Below, one piece after another: positions 1 to 9,539 of a DNA stretch of 64,000 nucleotides (the stretch's first letter is position 1; each line of letters opens with the position of its first letter). The notes under the pieces are model-generated. The model was not told where the DNA came from, ran no database searches, and worked only from the letters and a program-made list of their open reading frames with translations. The stretch is taken from positions 3,083,501 to 3,147,500 of the forward strand of contig NZ_CP047023.1 of the NCBI RefSeq assembly GCF_009796765.1, written 5' to 3'. Position numbers and translations under genes: made by a program. This DNA is from Paraglaciecola sp. L3A3 (GTDB taxonomy: Bacteria; Pseudomonadota; Gammaproteobacteria; Enterobacterales; Alteromonadaceae).

Positions 1-576
1 CGTTATTTAGAATTTGCTGATAAAGAATTATGGGAAACCGTTAATTTATTGTGGGATGACAAAGATCACCTATTTTTTCGCGACACTCGCTTTTTTGACA
101 AGAGAGAGCCAAATGGTGAAAAAGTGATTTGGGCGAGAGGTGTGGGTTGGGTTGCGGCAGGATTAGCCCGTATTCTTGAGCACTTCCCTAAAGATCACCC
201 TAGCCGAGCTAAATACGAAGATATTTTTCGTAAGATGATGACTCGTTTAGCTGGGGCTCAGCAATCAGACGGCTTATGGCGTCCTTCAGTTTTAGATCCT
301 GACACTCAACCTTACAAAGAAACCAGTGGCACAGGTCTAATGGCTTTCGCTTTTGCATCAGGGATTAATCAAGGCATATTAGATAAAGAAACATTTATGC
401 CGGTAGTCAATAAAGCTTGGGCTGCACTAATAGATGCGGTTCAACCAAGTGGCAAATTAGGCTGGGTACAACAAATTGGTGATTCTCCAGATAATGTGTC
501 AGCTGAAGATACACAAATATATGCAACAGGTGCCTTTTTATTAACTGGTAGCGAGTTGTACAAATTAGCTAAATAA
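1..576 (+). CDS. GH105 unsaturated uronyl hydrolase (C-terminal part)
   Basis: The reading frame is open from the first base, so the gene begins upstream and only about 191 residues are visible. The sequence matches the C-terminal half of the alpha/alpha-barrel family GH105 (YteR/YesR type), with the motifs WARGVGWVAAG, QQSDGLWRPS and ETSGTGLMAFA. Enzymes of this family remove the 4,5-unsaturated uronic acid from the non-reducing end of oligosaccharides made by polysaccharide lyases. That fits the PL8-type lyase on the other strand nearby. The substrate (rhamnogalacturonan, ulvan or glycosaminoglycan-like) cannot be decided from this fragment. A strong hairpin terminator follows the stop codon. 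Confidence 0.85.
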   Translation, partial: RYLEFADKELWETVNLLWDDKDHLFFRDTRFFDKREPNGEKVIWARGVGWVAAGLARILEHFPKDHPSRAKYEDIFRKMMTRLAGAQQSDGLWRPSVLDPDTQPYKETSGTGLMAFAFASGINQGILDKETFMPVVNKAWAALIDAVQPSGKLGWVQQIGDSPDNVSAEDTQIYATGAFLLTGSELYKLAK

Positions 577-584
577 TTCCGCTA

Positions 585-616
585 AAAAAAAGCAGATACT
601 CAGTATCTGCTTTTCC
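585..616. terminator. Bidirectional rho-independent terminator
   Basis: A perfect 9-bp stem (591-599 with 603-611, three-base loop) has an A-run on the left and a short T-run on the right. It sits between the convergent GH105 gene and the oxidoreductase gene and can serve both strands. Confidence 0.8.
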
Positions 617-647
617 ATTTATGCAAAATCAATCCGTTAAAGACTTC

Positions 648-1775
648 CTATTTTTGCGGTGTAATTAAGTATTTCTCACCAGTAGCTTGTTTAGAATATG
701 CTTCTATTGAAGATATTTGTAGCACTTCAGTCAACGACACTTCATGTGTGTAGTGACTAGCAAATGTGCTGGTGATTTCATCTGCAACACGTTTACGCAT
801 TGCCATCACTGTTTCTGCGCCTAATTTGCCTAGAGCATTAAATAATAAGAAACCATTTACTGCCCAAGCAAAACCAAAATTACGATTTAAGGTAATAGGA
901 CCGCGGTTTAAGGCGCCATAAATATATACTTGTTTGAATATGTCTGAGCCATAAACACTATGCTCTTTCATATCGCGAGCCACAGCCACTTCCATACAAT
1001 TAAGAATGTCACTGGTTAATTGTCCGCCACCAATTGGATCAAAAGCAATCGTGGCACCGGTTTCAATAATCGCGGCGGTTAAGTCGGCAAGAAAAGTTTC
1101 ACTCGTTGAATTAACTACATATTTAGCGCCCATATCACGTAACAAGGTTTCTTGTTCTGGTTTACGTACGATGTTGATTAAATCTATGCCATCGGCAATA
1201 CAAATACGGTTTAACATTTGCCCCAGGTTAGAGGCCGCTGCTGCATGGATGATGGCTTTATGGCCTTCTGCACGCATAGTTTCAACCATAGCTAATGCAG
1301 TTAATGGGTTAACAAAAGAAGAGGCCCCCTCTTTAGCTGTAGTGCCTTCTTTTAACACTAAACAACTTTGTACATTGGCACAGTGATATTGGCGGTATGT
1401 CCCACCACCAATGACAGCAACTGTTTTACCCATTAATGCTTGGGCTGCAGGCGATGAGCCCGCTGCGACAACTGTGCCTGCCCCTTCGTTACCTACAGGC
1501 GTTGCTTTACCTACACGTGTTTTTAGTCCCGGCATAAACTTAGCAGCCACATCAGCGGTAATAACTGGGTTTTGTTCAGTACCAGTTTGTGTTGCTGTAC
1601 TCATATCGGCAGCACTGAACATGACACCCAAATCTGATGGGTTTAATGGCGCAGCTTCAATGCGAATAACTACTTCATCGGCACTAGGTTTTGGCATTTC
1701 AATGCTTTGCAAAGCTAGGGTTAGTTTATTGTCTTCAGTAATTGTTGATATCAGTTGAATATTTGACTCTTTCAT
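648..1775 (-). CDS. Zinc-free MDR-family quinone oxidoreductase-like protein
   Basis: This 375-residue protein has the medium-chain dehydrogenase/reductase layout. A GroES-like N-terminal half contains PLNPSDLG and a GNEGAG segment at the place of the zinc-binding GHE motif, so no catalytic zinc is expected. The C-terminal nucleotide-binding half contains HAAAASNLGQM. Relatives reduce quinones or enones with NADPH. The gene lies 86 bp downstream of a GST gene on the same strand, and a LysR gene diverges from both, so the three probably form one stress- or electrophile-response module. The substrate is unknown. Confidence 0.75.
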   Translation of the reverse strand: MKESNIQLISTITEDNKLTLALQSIEMPKPSADEVVIRIEAAPLNPSDLGVMFSAADMSTATQTGTEQNPVITADVAAKFMPGLKTRVGKATPVGNEGAGTVVAAGSSPAAQALMGKTVAVIGGGTYRQYHCANVQSCLVLKEGTTAKEGASSFVNPLTALAMVETMRAEGHKAIIHAAAASNLGQMLNRICIADGIDLINIVRKPEQETLLRDMGAKYVVNSTSETFLADLTAAIIETGATIAFDPIGGGQLTSDILNCMEVAVARDMKEHSVYGSDIFKQVYIYGALNRGPITLNRNFGFAWAVNGFLLFNALGKLGAETVMAMRKRVADEITSTFASHYTHEVSLTEVLQISSIEAYSKQATGEKYLITPQK

Positions 1776-1861
1776 AAGGTCTTACTCCTGTAAATGATTA
1801 AATGTTTCGACCAAGCTTTTTATTGTATTGGCCATACTTTGATTTTTGTTGAATAAATAGA

Positions 1862-2539
1862 CTATTTTAGCTGTGCAGCTTGGACCTGGGCTTTCACCTT
1901 CTGCATAAACTCAGGCATATTTGCCAAACGCTCTGCCTCTACTTTTTGCGCAATTGCTGATTGACTCATAGAATCATTCCACGCTTGCATGCCGGGTATA
2001 TCTGCTAGTACGTCCCAGTTAAGCTGCCTAGAGGCAAAAGTGTTAACGATAGTGTTTACGTAATACACATAGATATCAGCCATAGTAAATTGTTTACCGG
2101 CAATCCAAGGTGAAAACTGACACAAGCGATTTAACGCTGTTACTCCGCGGCTCAATACCTGACGTACTTCAGCTTTAACTGGCTCAGGAATGTCAGTGTC
2201 TGAAAATACATAGGGTATAAGTCGCCTACTTGGCAGTTCACAATAAAGCTCTGCTATTTTCATAATTTGCCGCACAGTTGCACGTTCCCCAGTATTTTCA
2301 GGATATAGCGGAGTCTCAGGATAAGTCTCTTCAATAAAGTCACAAATGACACTCGACTCTGAAAGATAAAGGCCTTCTTTAGTGGTAATAGCAGGTACTT
2401 TTCCTGCCGGGCTAATAGCCAGTAACTCATTACTCCCGCCATAAACAAGATGTTCTTTAAATGGCAGTTCTTTGTATAACAATACGTGTTTTACTAAGTT
2501 GTAATAATTGCTAGCGGCAAAACCGTGCAAAATAATCAT
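1862..2539 (-). CDS. Glutathione S-transferase family protein
   Basis: This 225-residue protein has a thioredoxin-like N-terminal GST domain (FAASNYYNLVKHVLL, then SPAGKVPAI and ESSVICDFIEE for glutathione binding) and an all-helical C-terminal domain ending about residue 205. It should be a cytosolic enzyme that conjugates or reduces electrophiles with glutathione. It is followed on the same strand by the MDR-family oxidoreductase and faces a divergent LysR regulator across a 199-bp gap, the classical layout of a LysR-controlled pair. The specific GST class is not clear. Confidence 0.85.
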   Translation of the reverse strand: MIILHGFAASNYYNLVKHVLLYKELPFKEHLVYGGSNELLAISPAGKVPAITTKEGLYLSESSVICDFIEETYPETPLYPENTGERATVRQIMKIAELYCELPSRRLIPYVFSDTDIPEPVKAEVRQVLSRGVTALNRLCQFSPWIAGKQFTMADIYVYYVNTIVNTFASRQLNWDVLADIPGMQAWNDSMSQSAIAQKVEAERLANMPEFMQKVKAQVQAAQLK

Positions 2540-2738
2540 AAATTAGTTTTCCATTAGTAAGATCAGGTTATGTTTAATAACTGTAAAAGTAATTAAGTGC
2601 CTGTATTTAAAGTAAAGCTATTATTACTGGTTTCAATCGACTTATATATGGGGTTAAATGGCAATCACTATTGCTTTTAAGACAACAATAAAGCAAAAAT
2701 AGGTCAGCCAATCAGCTATTTAATTAAGGGAGAGGTCA

Positions 2739-3650
2739 TTGGATCAACTACGCGCCATGCGTTATTTCAGTAAAGTCGTCGAGACTAGTAGCTTTACCAA
2801 AGCTGCCAGGGCCTTTAATGTGCCGCCCTCTTCCTTGTCAAGACGAGTGGCTGACTTAGAAAAGAGTTTGGGCGCAACCTTGCTAAAACGTTCGACCCGC
2901 ATAGTTAAACTCACTGAAGTGGGTCAAATTTATTACAAGGATGTACAACAAATATTAAATCAGTTGGAACAAAGCAATGAAACAGTGCGTAGTTACCAAA
3001 CCACACCAATGGGCCGTTTACGTATCAGTTCTATGGTCAGTTTTGGTGACAAGATACTGCTTCCACTGTTAGATGAATTTAGCGCCTTGTATCCTGAAAT
3101 TGTATTAGATGTCAGTTTAAGTGACGAATTATCAACACTTGGCCGTGACGATGTGGATATTGCTATCCGTGGTGGTTATGCACCAAATGAACGCGTGTTA
3201 GCCATAAAGTTAATGGACAATGGTTTTATCCCTGTGGCTTCCCCCAGTTATCTAGAGAAGTACGGGGTGCCTAATAATGCGCTGGAATTAAAGCAGCATA
3301 AAGGCCTTTATTTTAAAGCACCGTCAGGGCCTACACCTTGGTTATGCCAAATAAACGATCAATGGCATGATGTCTCAGGCCCAGCGGTAGCGATTTCAAA
3401 TAACGGGCCATGGCTAGCAAAAAAAGCCTGTAATGGTGAAGGTATTTTAATGTCGACTAGATGGGCGTTAGCTGAATATATTAAGTCCGGGCAGTTACAA
3501 GAACTTAAGTTTGAGCATGAGTTGGCAATCAATCAACATGCGAATATGGCCGTATATTTGTTGTATCAAAAACAGCGTTATTTAGTGCCCAAAGTCAAAG
3601 CAGCAGTAGACTTTTTAGTACAAAAAATAAAAGTAGCCAATGAAGGATAA
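2739..3650 (+). CDS. LysR-family transcriptional regulator
   Basis: This 303-residue protein has an N-terminal winged helix-turn-helix (residues 1-60, including SSFTKAARAFNVPPSSLSRRVADLEKS written here only in part as SSFTKAARAFNVPPS) and a LysR substrate-binding domain (about 90-290). The start is TTG, supported by a good ribosome binding site (AAGGGAGAGG) just upstream and by the conserved MDQLRAMRYF opening. It diverges from the GST and oxidoreductase genes, its likely targets. The inducer is unknown. A perfect 10-bp hairpin follows the stop codon. Confidence 0.9.
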   Translation: MDQLRAMRYFSKVVETSSFTKAARAFNVPPSSLSRRVADLEKSLGATLLKRSTRIVKLTEVGQIYYKDVQQILNQLEQSNETVRSYQTTPMGRLRISSMVSFGDKILLPLLDEFSALYPEIVLDVSLSDELSTLGRDDVDIAIRGGYAPNERVLAIKLMDNGFIPVASPSYLEKYGVPNNALELKQHKGLYFKAPSGPTPWLCQINDQWHDVSGPAVAISNNGPWLAKKACNGEGILMSTRWALAEYIKSGQLQELKFEHELAINQHANMAVYLLYQKQRYLVPKVKAAVDFLVQKIKVANEG

Positions 3651-3660
3651 TGGAAAACTG

Positions 3661-3686
3661 TGGCAGTAATCGACCTATTACTGCCA
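3661..3686. terminator. Hairpin after the LysR gene
   Basis: A perfect 10-bp inverted repeat (3661-3670 with 3677-3686, six-base loop) lies 10 bp after the lysR stop. No T-run follows, so it may protect the 3' end rather than terminate alone. Confidence 0.45.
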
Positions 3687-3895
3687 GCCGGGCTTGATTA
3701 TTGCTCCCAAATAGTTTCCATATTTAGCTTGAGCTAAAACAGGCTGTGTAATTAAAAATACTACTGTAGCTATAACGACTTTGTAGATTTTATTAATGTG
3801 AAGCTTTTTACTGATTGACAATAATTGAGTGGGTTTCAATATATTTACCTACCGCGGATGCATTGTGACTATCAAATACTGTTTCTATTGACAGA

Positions 3896-3922
3896 AACGC
3901 TACAGCAACAAGCTGTAGCGTT
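3896..3922 (-). terminator. Hairpin downstream of the sulfatase gene
   Basis: A perfect 10-bp stem (3896-3905 with 3913-3922, seven-base loop) lies 16 bp beyond the sulfatase stop on the minus strand. Between the two are nearly three copies of the 9-bp repeat TTAACTGAA (3921-3945), which run into the stop codon. There is no clear T-run, so its strength as a terminator is uncertain. Confidence 0.5.
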
Positions 3923-3938
3923 AACTGAATTAACTGAA

Positions 3939-5594
3939 TTAACTGTTAGGGTAAGTTATTAGTTGTGCATGTTTACCTTGCTCAGCCCAGCCGTCTTGAG
4001 CTTCGATAAGCCAATATCCCAGCTGCTCTTTTAGAAACTTATAGTCACTTGCGGGAATGTCACTCGGGTGGAGATTTTTCAACTGATATGGGTCGTTGAT
4101 GTTGTCGTATAACTCGGTTTCACCCGTTTTAATCACCACATAACTATAACGGTCTGTGCGTACCCCTTTACGGCTCATATTGAGGTATAAAGCCGAAGCA
4201 GGTTTTTGCTGGTATTGCCCTGTTTTAACACCGGTTGAATAGTCTCTACCAGATACGGTCGCCGGAATATTATCTGCGAGACCCATTAAAGACAGCAGGG
4301 TTGGCATAATATCCACAGTACTTAGCATCAAATCATCAATTCGGTGGGCAACATTTGGGGCTTTAAGGATAAATGGCACACGAAAACTTTCTTCATACAT
4401 ATAATTTTTTGCCATTAAACTTTGGCTGCCCATCATTTCACCATGATCAGTGGTATACACTATTATGGTGTTGTCAGCTTCTCCTGCGGCTTCCAGTGCT
4501 TGGAGTACTTTCGCTACTTGCTGATCGACAGCGGTAACATGAGAAAGGTAAATAGGGATAGCCGTTTCTGCCTTAGGGGTATTAGCCACCGCTCTAGGAT
4601 CACCATTCCAGGGCACAACACGACTTGATTTATCGGCTTTGACATTGTCTCTAACCAATAACTCATCTGCTGGTAATCCTTGGTAATACTGTTCATACAC
4701 AGAAGCCTTAGTGTCCCCTACATCAGAATATGGATTATGGGGTGGATTGGGTGCCCAAACGATACTAAATGGTTTGCTAGGATCACGTTCACCATTTTCG
4801 TTTTTAAGGTATTTAACGATCACATCAGCTTCAACATCTACCGAGAATTGATGAGGGTTATGAAAGTCACCATCTTTTTTACCTGCTACCAGATCAGGCT
4901 CAGATGAGTAGGCCTTATTATCATTGTGTACATCACCCACAGACTGAAACCAATACTCGTTGCCACGCCTTTCAACTCCAGGAGGAACATAGTTATCAAA
5001 AGGGTTAGGCACGAAACCACCTGGCGCCTCTTCAGTACCAACGTAATTGCCGTCTTTATCAAATACCTTCTTGATCCGTTGCCAATGTACTTTTCCTACA
5101 TAAGCCGTATCGTAACCCGCATCATTCAGTACATCGGTAAAAGTGGTGATATCTTGTCGTAATCCTTGAGTACGATTAACCTTAGTATTTAAGTCTTCCA
5201 CCCCATTTTGGCTTGGCCACATACCCGACATCAACATAGCCCGATGCGGACTACAAACCGGATGATTACTCACCACCTGTGTATAGATCACACTATCTTT
5301 AGCTAATTGGTCAATGGCTGGGGTATAAACAGGATCGCCTTTGGTTCTCAACACCTTGTCATAACCCGATTGGCTCCATAATCCCATTGAATAAAGACGT
5401 AATTGGTCAGGAAAAATATACAGCAAATTAGGCTTTTTGGTCACAGCAGTACTGGACACTAGATTTTCCGATTTCTCCTGGGTCTGCGGTGAATCTGTTG
5501 AGCATGCCCCCATGAGCAAAGTACTCAAAGATAACGCTAGGCTGATCCGGCATTTAGTCCAGCTAAGTTTGTTTAAAGTGGTAATGTTAATCAT
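3939..5594 (-). CDS. Family S1 sulfatase lipoprotein
   Basis: This 551-residue formylglycine-dependent sulfatase has a lipoprotein signal with lipobox LMGAC (Cys31), so it should be anchored in the cell envelope facing the periplasm. The core begins with PNLLYIFPDQLR (metal binding). Next is the modification site CSPHR with Cys114, which a formylglycine-generating enzyme or anaerobic maturase would convert. TTDHGEMMGS holds the later metal-binding Asp/His. It would remove sulfate esters from oligosaccharides released by the nearby lyase. It is 118 bp downstream of the DUF1961 gene on the same strand. The sulfate position and the S1 subfamily cannot be read by eye. Confidence 0.92.
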   Translation of the reverse strand: MINITTLNKLSWTKCRISLALSLSTLLMGACSTDSPQTQEKSENLVSSTAVTKKPNLLYIFPDQLRLYSMGLWSQSGYDKVLRTKGDPVYTPAIDQLAKDSVIYTQVVSNHPVCSPHRAMLMSGMWPSQNGVEDLNTKVNRTQGLRQDITTFTDVLNDAGYDTAYVGKVHWQRIKKVFDKDGNYVGTEEAPGGFVPNPFDNYVPPGVERRGNEYWFQSVGDVHNDNKAYSSEPDLVAGKKDGDFHNPHQFSVDVEADVIVKYLKNENGERDPSKPFSIVWAPNPPHNPYSDVGDTKASVYEQYYQGLPADELLVRDNVKADKSSRVVPWNGDPRAVANTPKAETAIPIYLSHVTAVDQQVAKVLQALEAAGEADNTIIVYTTDHGEMMGSQSLMAKNYMYEESFRVPFILKAPNVAHRIDDLMLSTVDIMPTLLSLMGLADNIPATVSGRDYSTGVKTGQYQQKPASALYLNMSRKGVRTDRYSYVVIKTGETELYDNINDPYQLKNLHPSDIPASDYKFLKEQLGYWLIEAQDGWAEQGKHAQLITYPNS

Positions 5595-5712
5595 TCGGTT
5601 TTCCTATCTGAAATACTACAACAATCAATTTTTGTTAATTTTAAAAAGCGCTAAAACATATTTAAGCTGCATGTTTATATTGAATTGCTCTGTGGGTTTT
5701 TAATGCTTAATT

Positions 5713-6546
5713 TTACTCTGCTAATTCACTTACACGAAAGTTTTTAAATAAAGAACTACGGGTATACATCAAACGAAGGCCTATACGCCCCTCTTCTACT
5801 GGAGGAAAACTTGCACCGTCAAAATCGAAAACTTTAGTTTGTTGAGGATTCTCCACATGAAAATAAACATCGGTGCCTTTTTTTATGTAGGTAATATGAT
5901 GGGGAACACCGGGCTTAAAAAAACCGCTTTTTGTATATTTAGGACCAAACCCTGTATTAGAAAAGCCATCTTTGTGTTCTGGCATATAACGACGAGATTT
6001 TAAATAATCAGCTGTCTCGTCATTATTATCCACCGCAAATGCCGCATAACTTAAATGATAAAGGTGCATGTTATTGATGTAATAACGCATCACAGGCACT
6101 TCGCGCAGTTTTGACCAAGCAAATATATCTTTTTTATAAGGTCCTACGTCTCTACCGGTCGCCTGAACATAGAGAATATTCACCCCACGGTCGTTGTTAT
6201 CTAAACGGATAAAGTCATATTCTATTTTGATGTCGCCATTAAAACTTTGTTTAGTCCATAAGGTCGCATGGTGGGCGTCATCTCGCCACTTAGGGCCAGC
6301 CGAAATAGTCATACCCTTAGCGCTATTTTCTACTTTAGCTTTTAGGCCGTCTAACACCCAATTATCTTGCCAAGCAGCAGTGCCTTTATCCTCAAAGGCT
6401 AACTGCCAATTCAATTTATTCATTGATTTGTATACTGCGTCAGCCTTTAATTGATCAGCGCTGACATTACTTGATGAAAGAACAGCAGCAGAAAATAACA
6501 AATGAGCCATTAAGATAATAAAACGGCTAGTGATAGATTTTTTCAT
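5713..6546 (-). CDS. Secreted DUF1961-family protein
   Basis: This 277-residue protein has a cleavable signal peptide (hydrophobic residues 9-25, likely cleavage near SNVSADQ). The rest resembles the DUF1961/YesU family, with a predicted concanavalin-like beta sandwich and motifs FEDKGTAAWQDNW, YDFIRLDNNDRGVNILYVQATG and the closing GRIGLRLMYTRSSLFKNFRV. In Bacillus subtilis, yesU sits in the rhamnogalacturonan cluster near a GH105 gene, a context much like this one. The biochemical role of the family is not established to my knowledge. It probably binds or acts on oligosaccharides in the periplasm and is likely co-transcribed with the sulfatase. Confidence 0.75.
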   Translation of the reverse strand: MKKSITSRFIILMAHLLFSAAVLSSSNVSADQLKADAVYKSMNKLNWQLAFEDKGTAAWQDNWVLDGLKAKVENSAKGMTISAGPKWRDDAHHATLWTKQSFNGDIKIEYDFIRLDNNDRGVNILYVQATGRDVGPYKKDIFAWSKLREVPVMRYYINNMHLYHLSYAAFAVDNNDETADYLKSRRYMPEHKDGFSNTGFGPKYTKSGFFKPGVPHHITYIKKGTDVYFHVENPQQTKVFDFDGASFPPVEEGRIGLRLMYTRSSLFKNFRVSELAE

Positions 6547-6976
6547 TAGGCCTCTTGGTTAAAATGCATATGTTTTTTAGCGATTTAGCTTAGGTTGAGG
6601 CTTTACTCTAAACAAGACGAAGACGCTTAGAGAAAATCCTCCACTTTAATCTCAAGCTTGTTTGCAAAACATACAAACCATCACTTATACGTTATCTTAT
6701 AAGTATACTTATTTTGTCATGCTACACAAACACTTGTTAGACATTTATTTAACTTTTTATTTACTTTTTGGGGCTATTTAGATGTGCAGCCTTACTAAAT
6801 ACTGTTAGAGAGTTTTTTGTTGATATGAGAAATGGAGGCAGAGCATTGATTGTAAAAAGGGATCAGGACAATCCAGAATACATAACTTGTGCGGCATCTG
6901 CTATAACCTGAACCACGTCAGTACTATAGAAATACCGCACAAATTACCAAAATCTTTAAGTAAAACTCAATAAGCC
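6547..6976. other. 430-bp intergenic region with inverted repeats
   Basis: I see no coding sequence in this gap between two genes of the same strand. It carries a 7-bp inverted repeat ACTTATA/TATAAGT (6683-6689 and 6698-6704) followed by a further ATACTTAT, which could be an operator or promoter region for the DUF1961-sulfatase unit. Nearer the beta-helix gene, an 8-bp repeat TTGTGCGG/CCGCACAA (6887-6894 and 6935-6942) has a 40-base loop. Both are suggestions only. Confidence 0.35.
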
Positions 6977-8173
6977 CTACTGCCCTTGAGGCTTGATGGC
7001 ATACAGAGTGTTATGTAATGGTGGCGTTTCAGAATAGGCTTCAATATGATATTTAACGGTAGTATAAACAACATTTGGATCCGCATATTTTGCGCCTGTA
7101 TTACGTAAATCGCTTACATTTTTAAACATTTTATTACCTTCTCCGGCAGCCAAATGCATACCAGAATTACCTGCAGCAAAAACGGCCCAACCATTATGAC
7201 TCCCTTTATGTCTATGCCACTCAGGAATACGGATCGTATTATTTTCAACCAAATTATGACCTAAATCACCTTGATGAAAATTAACATCCACTTCTAATTG
7301 ATTGTTATAAACCACCACATATTTTGCGCCCATTTCAATAGCAAGATGGCGTACACGTTTTATAGTGTTGCCGGTCACTAAAATATACTGGCCGCGCATA
7401 TCAAAATAAGCATTGCCGCGACCACCTTTGTTATAGGCTCGGTCTACAAAGTTATTACGAAAAGTTAAATGTTTTGTGTTTTTACCCGTTAAAATTGGAT
7501 CAGTACCGGCCTCTAGCAGTCGGCAATTATCAACCCATGAATCTGATGTAGTACCAGATAAGCTTATCAACCCCACATATAAGTCATCTCGGTCAACGTC
7601 ATTATTCATCACGCCTTGAACCCATTTGTCACTATAATCATCATTATCTTTTGGTTCTAAACCTGGTACCAAGTAAAACAAGGTTAAGTCTTCTATTCCC
7701 GCATTGTTAACATCATCTAATACTAAACCATAACGCTTTGACGCCCAGCCTTGCCATGTCTGACGAAAATTAATATTGATAATCACATCTTTAGGATCAC
7801 CCGTTTCGCCGCGCAGAATAATATTTGATTTTAAATACACAGGCTGATTAAGGGTATAAGCACCCGATTTTAAAATAATCACGCCACCGTTTTTTACTTG
7901 ATCAATAGCCCCTTGAATATTGTCTGTTCCCGGGTTAATTGTTTTTACAATAGGTGTTGTGTCTCGAAAAGGAATACCTCCTCTGACGCCTGCTTTTGCC
8001 CATTCAACCATATCAGGATATTTTGGATCGGCCTTAGCTTCATCAAACACCCAGCCCGGATCACCATATTCAAGATCGACTAACTGCTCAGTGGTTAAAC
8101 TTGAATGTTTTGCACAGCCCAGCAAAGTTAAATTAACGGCTAGTGCAAAAATAAATAATTTTGGAGCTCGCAT
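6977..8173 (-). CDS. Right-handed beta-helix lipoprotein, copy 1 (putative polysaccharide-active)
   Basis: This 398-residue protein has a lipoprotein signal (lipobox LLGC, Cys20) and then a pectate-lyase-like parallel beta-helix. The helix shows as recurring short strand-turn units: GVIILKSGAYTL, SNIILRGE, GIEDLTLFYL, KHLTFRNNFV, QYILVTGNTIKRV, KYVVVYNNQLEV, HNLVENNTIRI. It is about 84% identical by hand count to the gene immediately upstream, so the two are tandem duplicates. Beta-helix proteins in such loci are usually lyases, epimerases or hydrolases. I could not match it to a named PL or GH family, and no catalytic residues are assigned. Confidence 0.7.
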   Translation of the reverse strand: MRAPKLFIFALAVNLTLLGCAKHSSLTTEQLVDLEYGDPGWVFDEAKADPKYPDMVEWAKAGVRGGIPFRDTTPIVKTINPGTDNIQGAIDQVKNGGVIILKSGAYTLNQPVYLKSNIILRGETGDPKDVIININFRQTWQGWASKRYGLVLDDVNNAGIEDLTLFYLVPGLEPKDNDDYSDKWVQGVMNNDVDRDDLYVGLISLSGTTSDSWVDNCRLLEAGTDPILTGKNTKHLTFRNNFVDRAYNKGGRGNAYFDMRGQYILVTGNTIKRVRHLAIEMGAKYVVVYNNQLEVDVNFHQGDLGHNLVENNTIRIPEWHRHKGSHNGWAVFAAGNSGMHLAAGEGNKMFKNVSDLRNTGAKYADPNVVYTTVKYHIEAYSETPPLHNTLYAIKPQGQ

Positions 8174-8268
8174 CTGTTTTTATTCCTATTTATTTTTATG
8201 TTAATCATGACAAACAAGTGTTCATTAACAACACATTATTTGTGGTTAAAGTATTAATTTATATTGTA

Positions 8269-9465
8269 TTAATGTTGCTGTTTCTTAATGGCATAGAAAG
8301 TATTGTGAATAGGAGGCTCTGCAGAATAAGCGCCAATTTTATACTTCAATACTTTATAGACAATATTCGGGTCGGCATATTTAGCTCCCAATCCTCTTAA
8401 GTCAGTTATATTTTTATAGAGCATATTTTCATCACTTGCAGGTGAATGCTGACGAGAGTTACCCGTTGCAAAAACTTGCCAATTGTCATGTTTTGCATCT
8501 GCTCTATGCCACTCAGGTACCCTAATGGTATTATTCTCAACCAAGTTATGGCCTAAATCACCTTGATGAAAATTGACATCCACTTCTATGTGGTTGTTAT
8601 AAACCACCACATATTTTGCCCCCATCTCAATCGCAAGATGGCGTATACGTTTAATGGTATTACCCGTCACTAAAATATATTGCCCACGCATATCAAAATA
8701 AGCATTGCCGCGGCCACCTTTGTTGTAAGCTCGGTCCACAAAGTTATTACGAAAGGTTAAATGTTTAGTTGTTTTTTCGGTGAGTATTGGGTCAGTACCA
8801 GACTCCAAAAGTCGACAATTATCAACCCAAGAGTCAGATGTAGTGCCAGACACTTTGATTAACCCTACATACAGGTCATCTCGGTCCACATCATTATTCA
8901 TCACACCTTGAACCCACTTGTCGCTATAATTATTGTGGTCTTTGGGTTGTAAATTCGGTACTAGATAAAGCAGGGTGACATCTTCTATCCCAGCACTTTT
9001 AACATCATGCATGACTAAGCCATAACGCTTTGACGCCCACCCTTGCCATGTCTGACGAAAGTTAATATTGATAACCACATCTTTAGGATCACCTGTTTCG
9101 CCGCGCAGAATAATATTTGATTTTAAATACACAGGCTGATTCAGGGTATAAGTACCCGATTTTAAAATAATCACTCCGCCGTTTTTTACTTGATCAATAG
9201 CCCCTTGGATGTTGTCTGTTCCCGGGTTAATTGTTTTTACAATAGGTGTTGTGTCTCGAAAAGGAATACCGCCTCTGACGCCTGCTTTTGCCCATTCAAC
9301 CATATCAGGATATTTTGGATCGGCTTTAGTTTCATCAAACACCCACCCCGGATCACCATATTGCAGGTTAGCTACCTGATGTGTGGTTAAACTAGAATGT
9401 TTTGCACACCCCAGCAAAAACAAGTTAACTGCTAATGCAAAAATAAATAATTTTAGAGCTCGCAT
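8269..9465 (-). CDS. Right-handed beta-helix lipoprotein, copy 2 (putative polysaccharide-active)
   Basis: This is the upstream member of the tandem pair, also 398 residues with a lipobox Cys20. Residues about 60-290 are almost the same as in copy 1, including the NKGGRGNAYFDMRGQYILV stretch that is identical in both. The differences cluster just after the lipid anchor (residues 29-36) and in the last 100 residues. It lies 74 bp downstream of the PL8-type lyase and 95 bp upstream of copy 1, so the three are probably one transcript. Envelope location and a beta-helix fold are well supported; activity on polysaccharide is inferred from context. Confidence 0.7.
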   Translation of the reverse strand: MRALKLFIFALAVNLFLLGCAKHSSLTTHQVANLQYGDPGWVFDETKADPKYPDMVEWAKAGVRGGIPFRDTTPIVKTINPGTDNIQGAIDQVKNGGVIILKSGTYTLNQPVYLKSNIILRGETGDPKDVVININFRQTWQGWASKRYGLVMHDVKSAGIEDVTLLYLVPNLQPKDHNNYSDKWVQGVMNNDVDRDDLYVGLIKVSGTTSDSWVDNCRLLESGTDPILTEKTTKHLTFRNNFVDRAYNKGGRGNAYFDMRGQYILVTGNTIKRIRHLAIEMGAKYVVVYNNHIEVDVNFHQGDLGHNLVENNTIRVPEWHRADAKHDNWQVFATGNSRQHSPASDENMLYKNITDLRGLGAKYADPNIVYKVLKYKIGAYSAEPPIHNTFYAIKKQQH

Positions 9466-9539
9466 TTGTAGTTTTATCCTATCTATTTTTATGTCAGTAA
9501 TGAAAACTAAAAGTTCATCGCTTATGGAATACTAATTTT

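Noticed and set aside
6977-9465. Assignment of the beta-helix pair to PL6 (alginate lyase/chondroitinase B)
   Set aside because: The fold is compatible, but I do not see the PL6 catalytic Lys/Arg signatures, so the family was left open.
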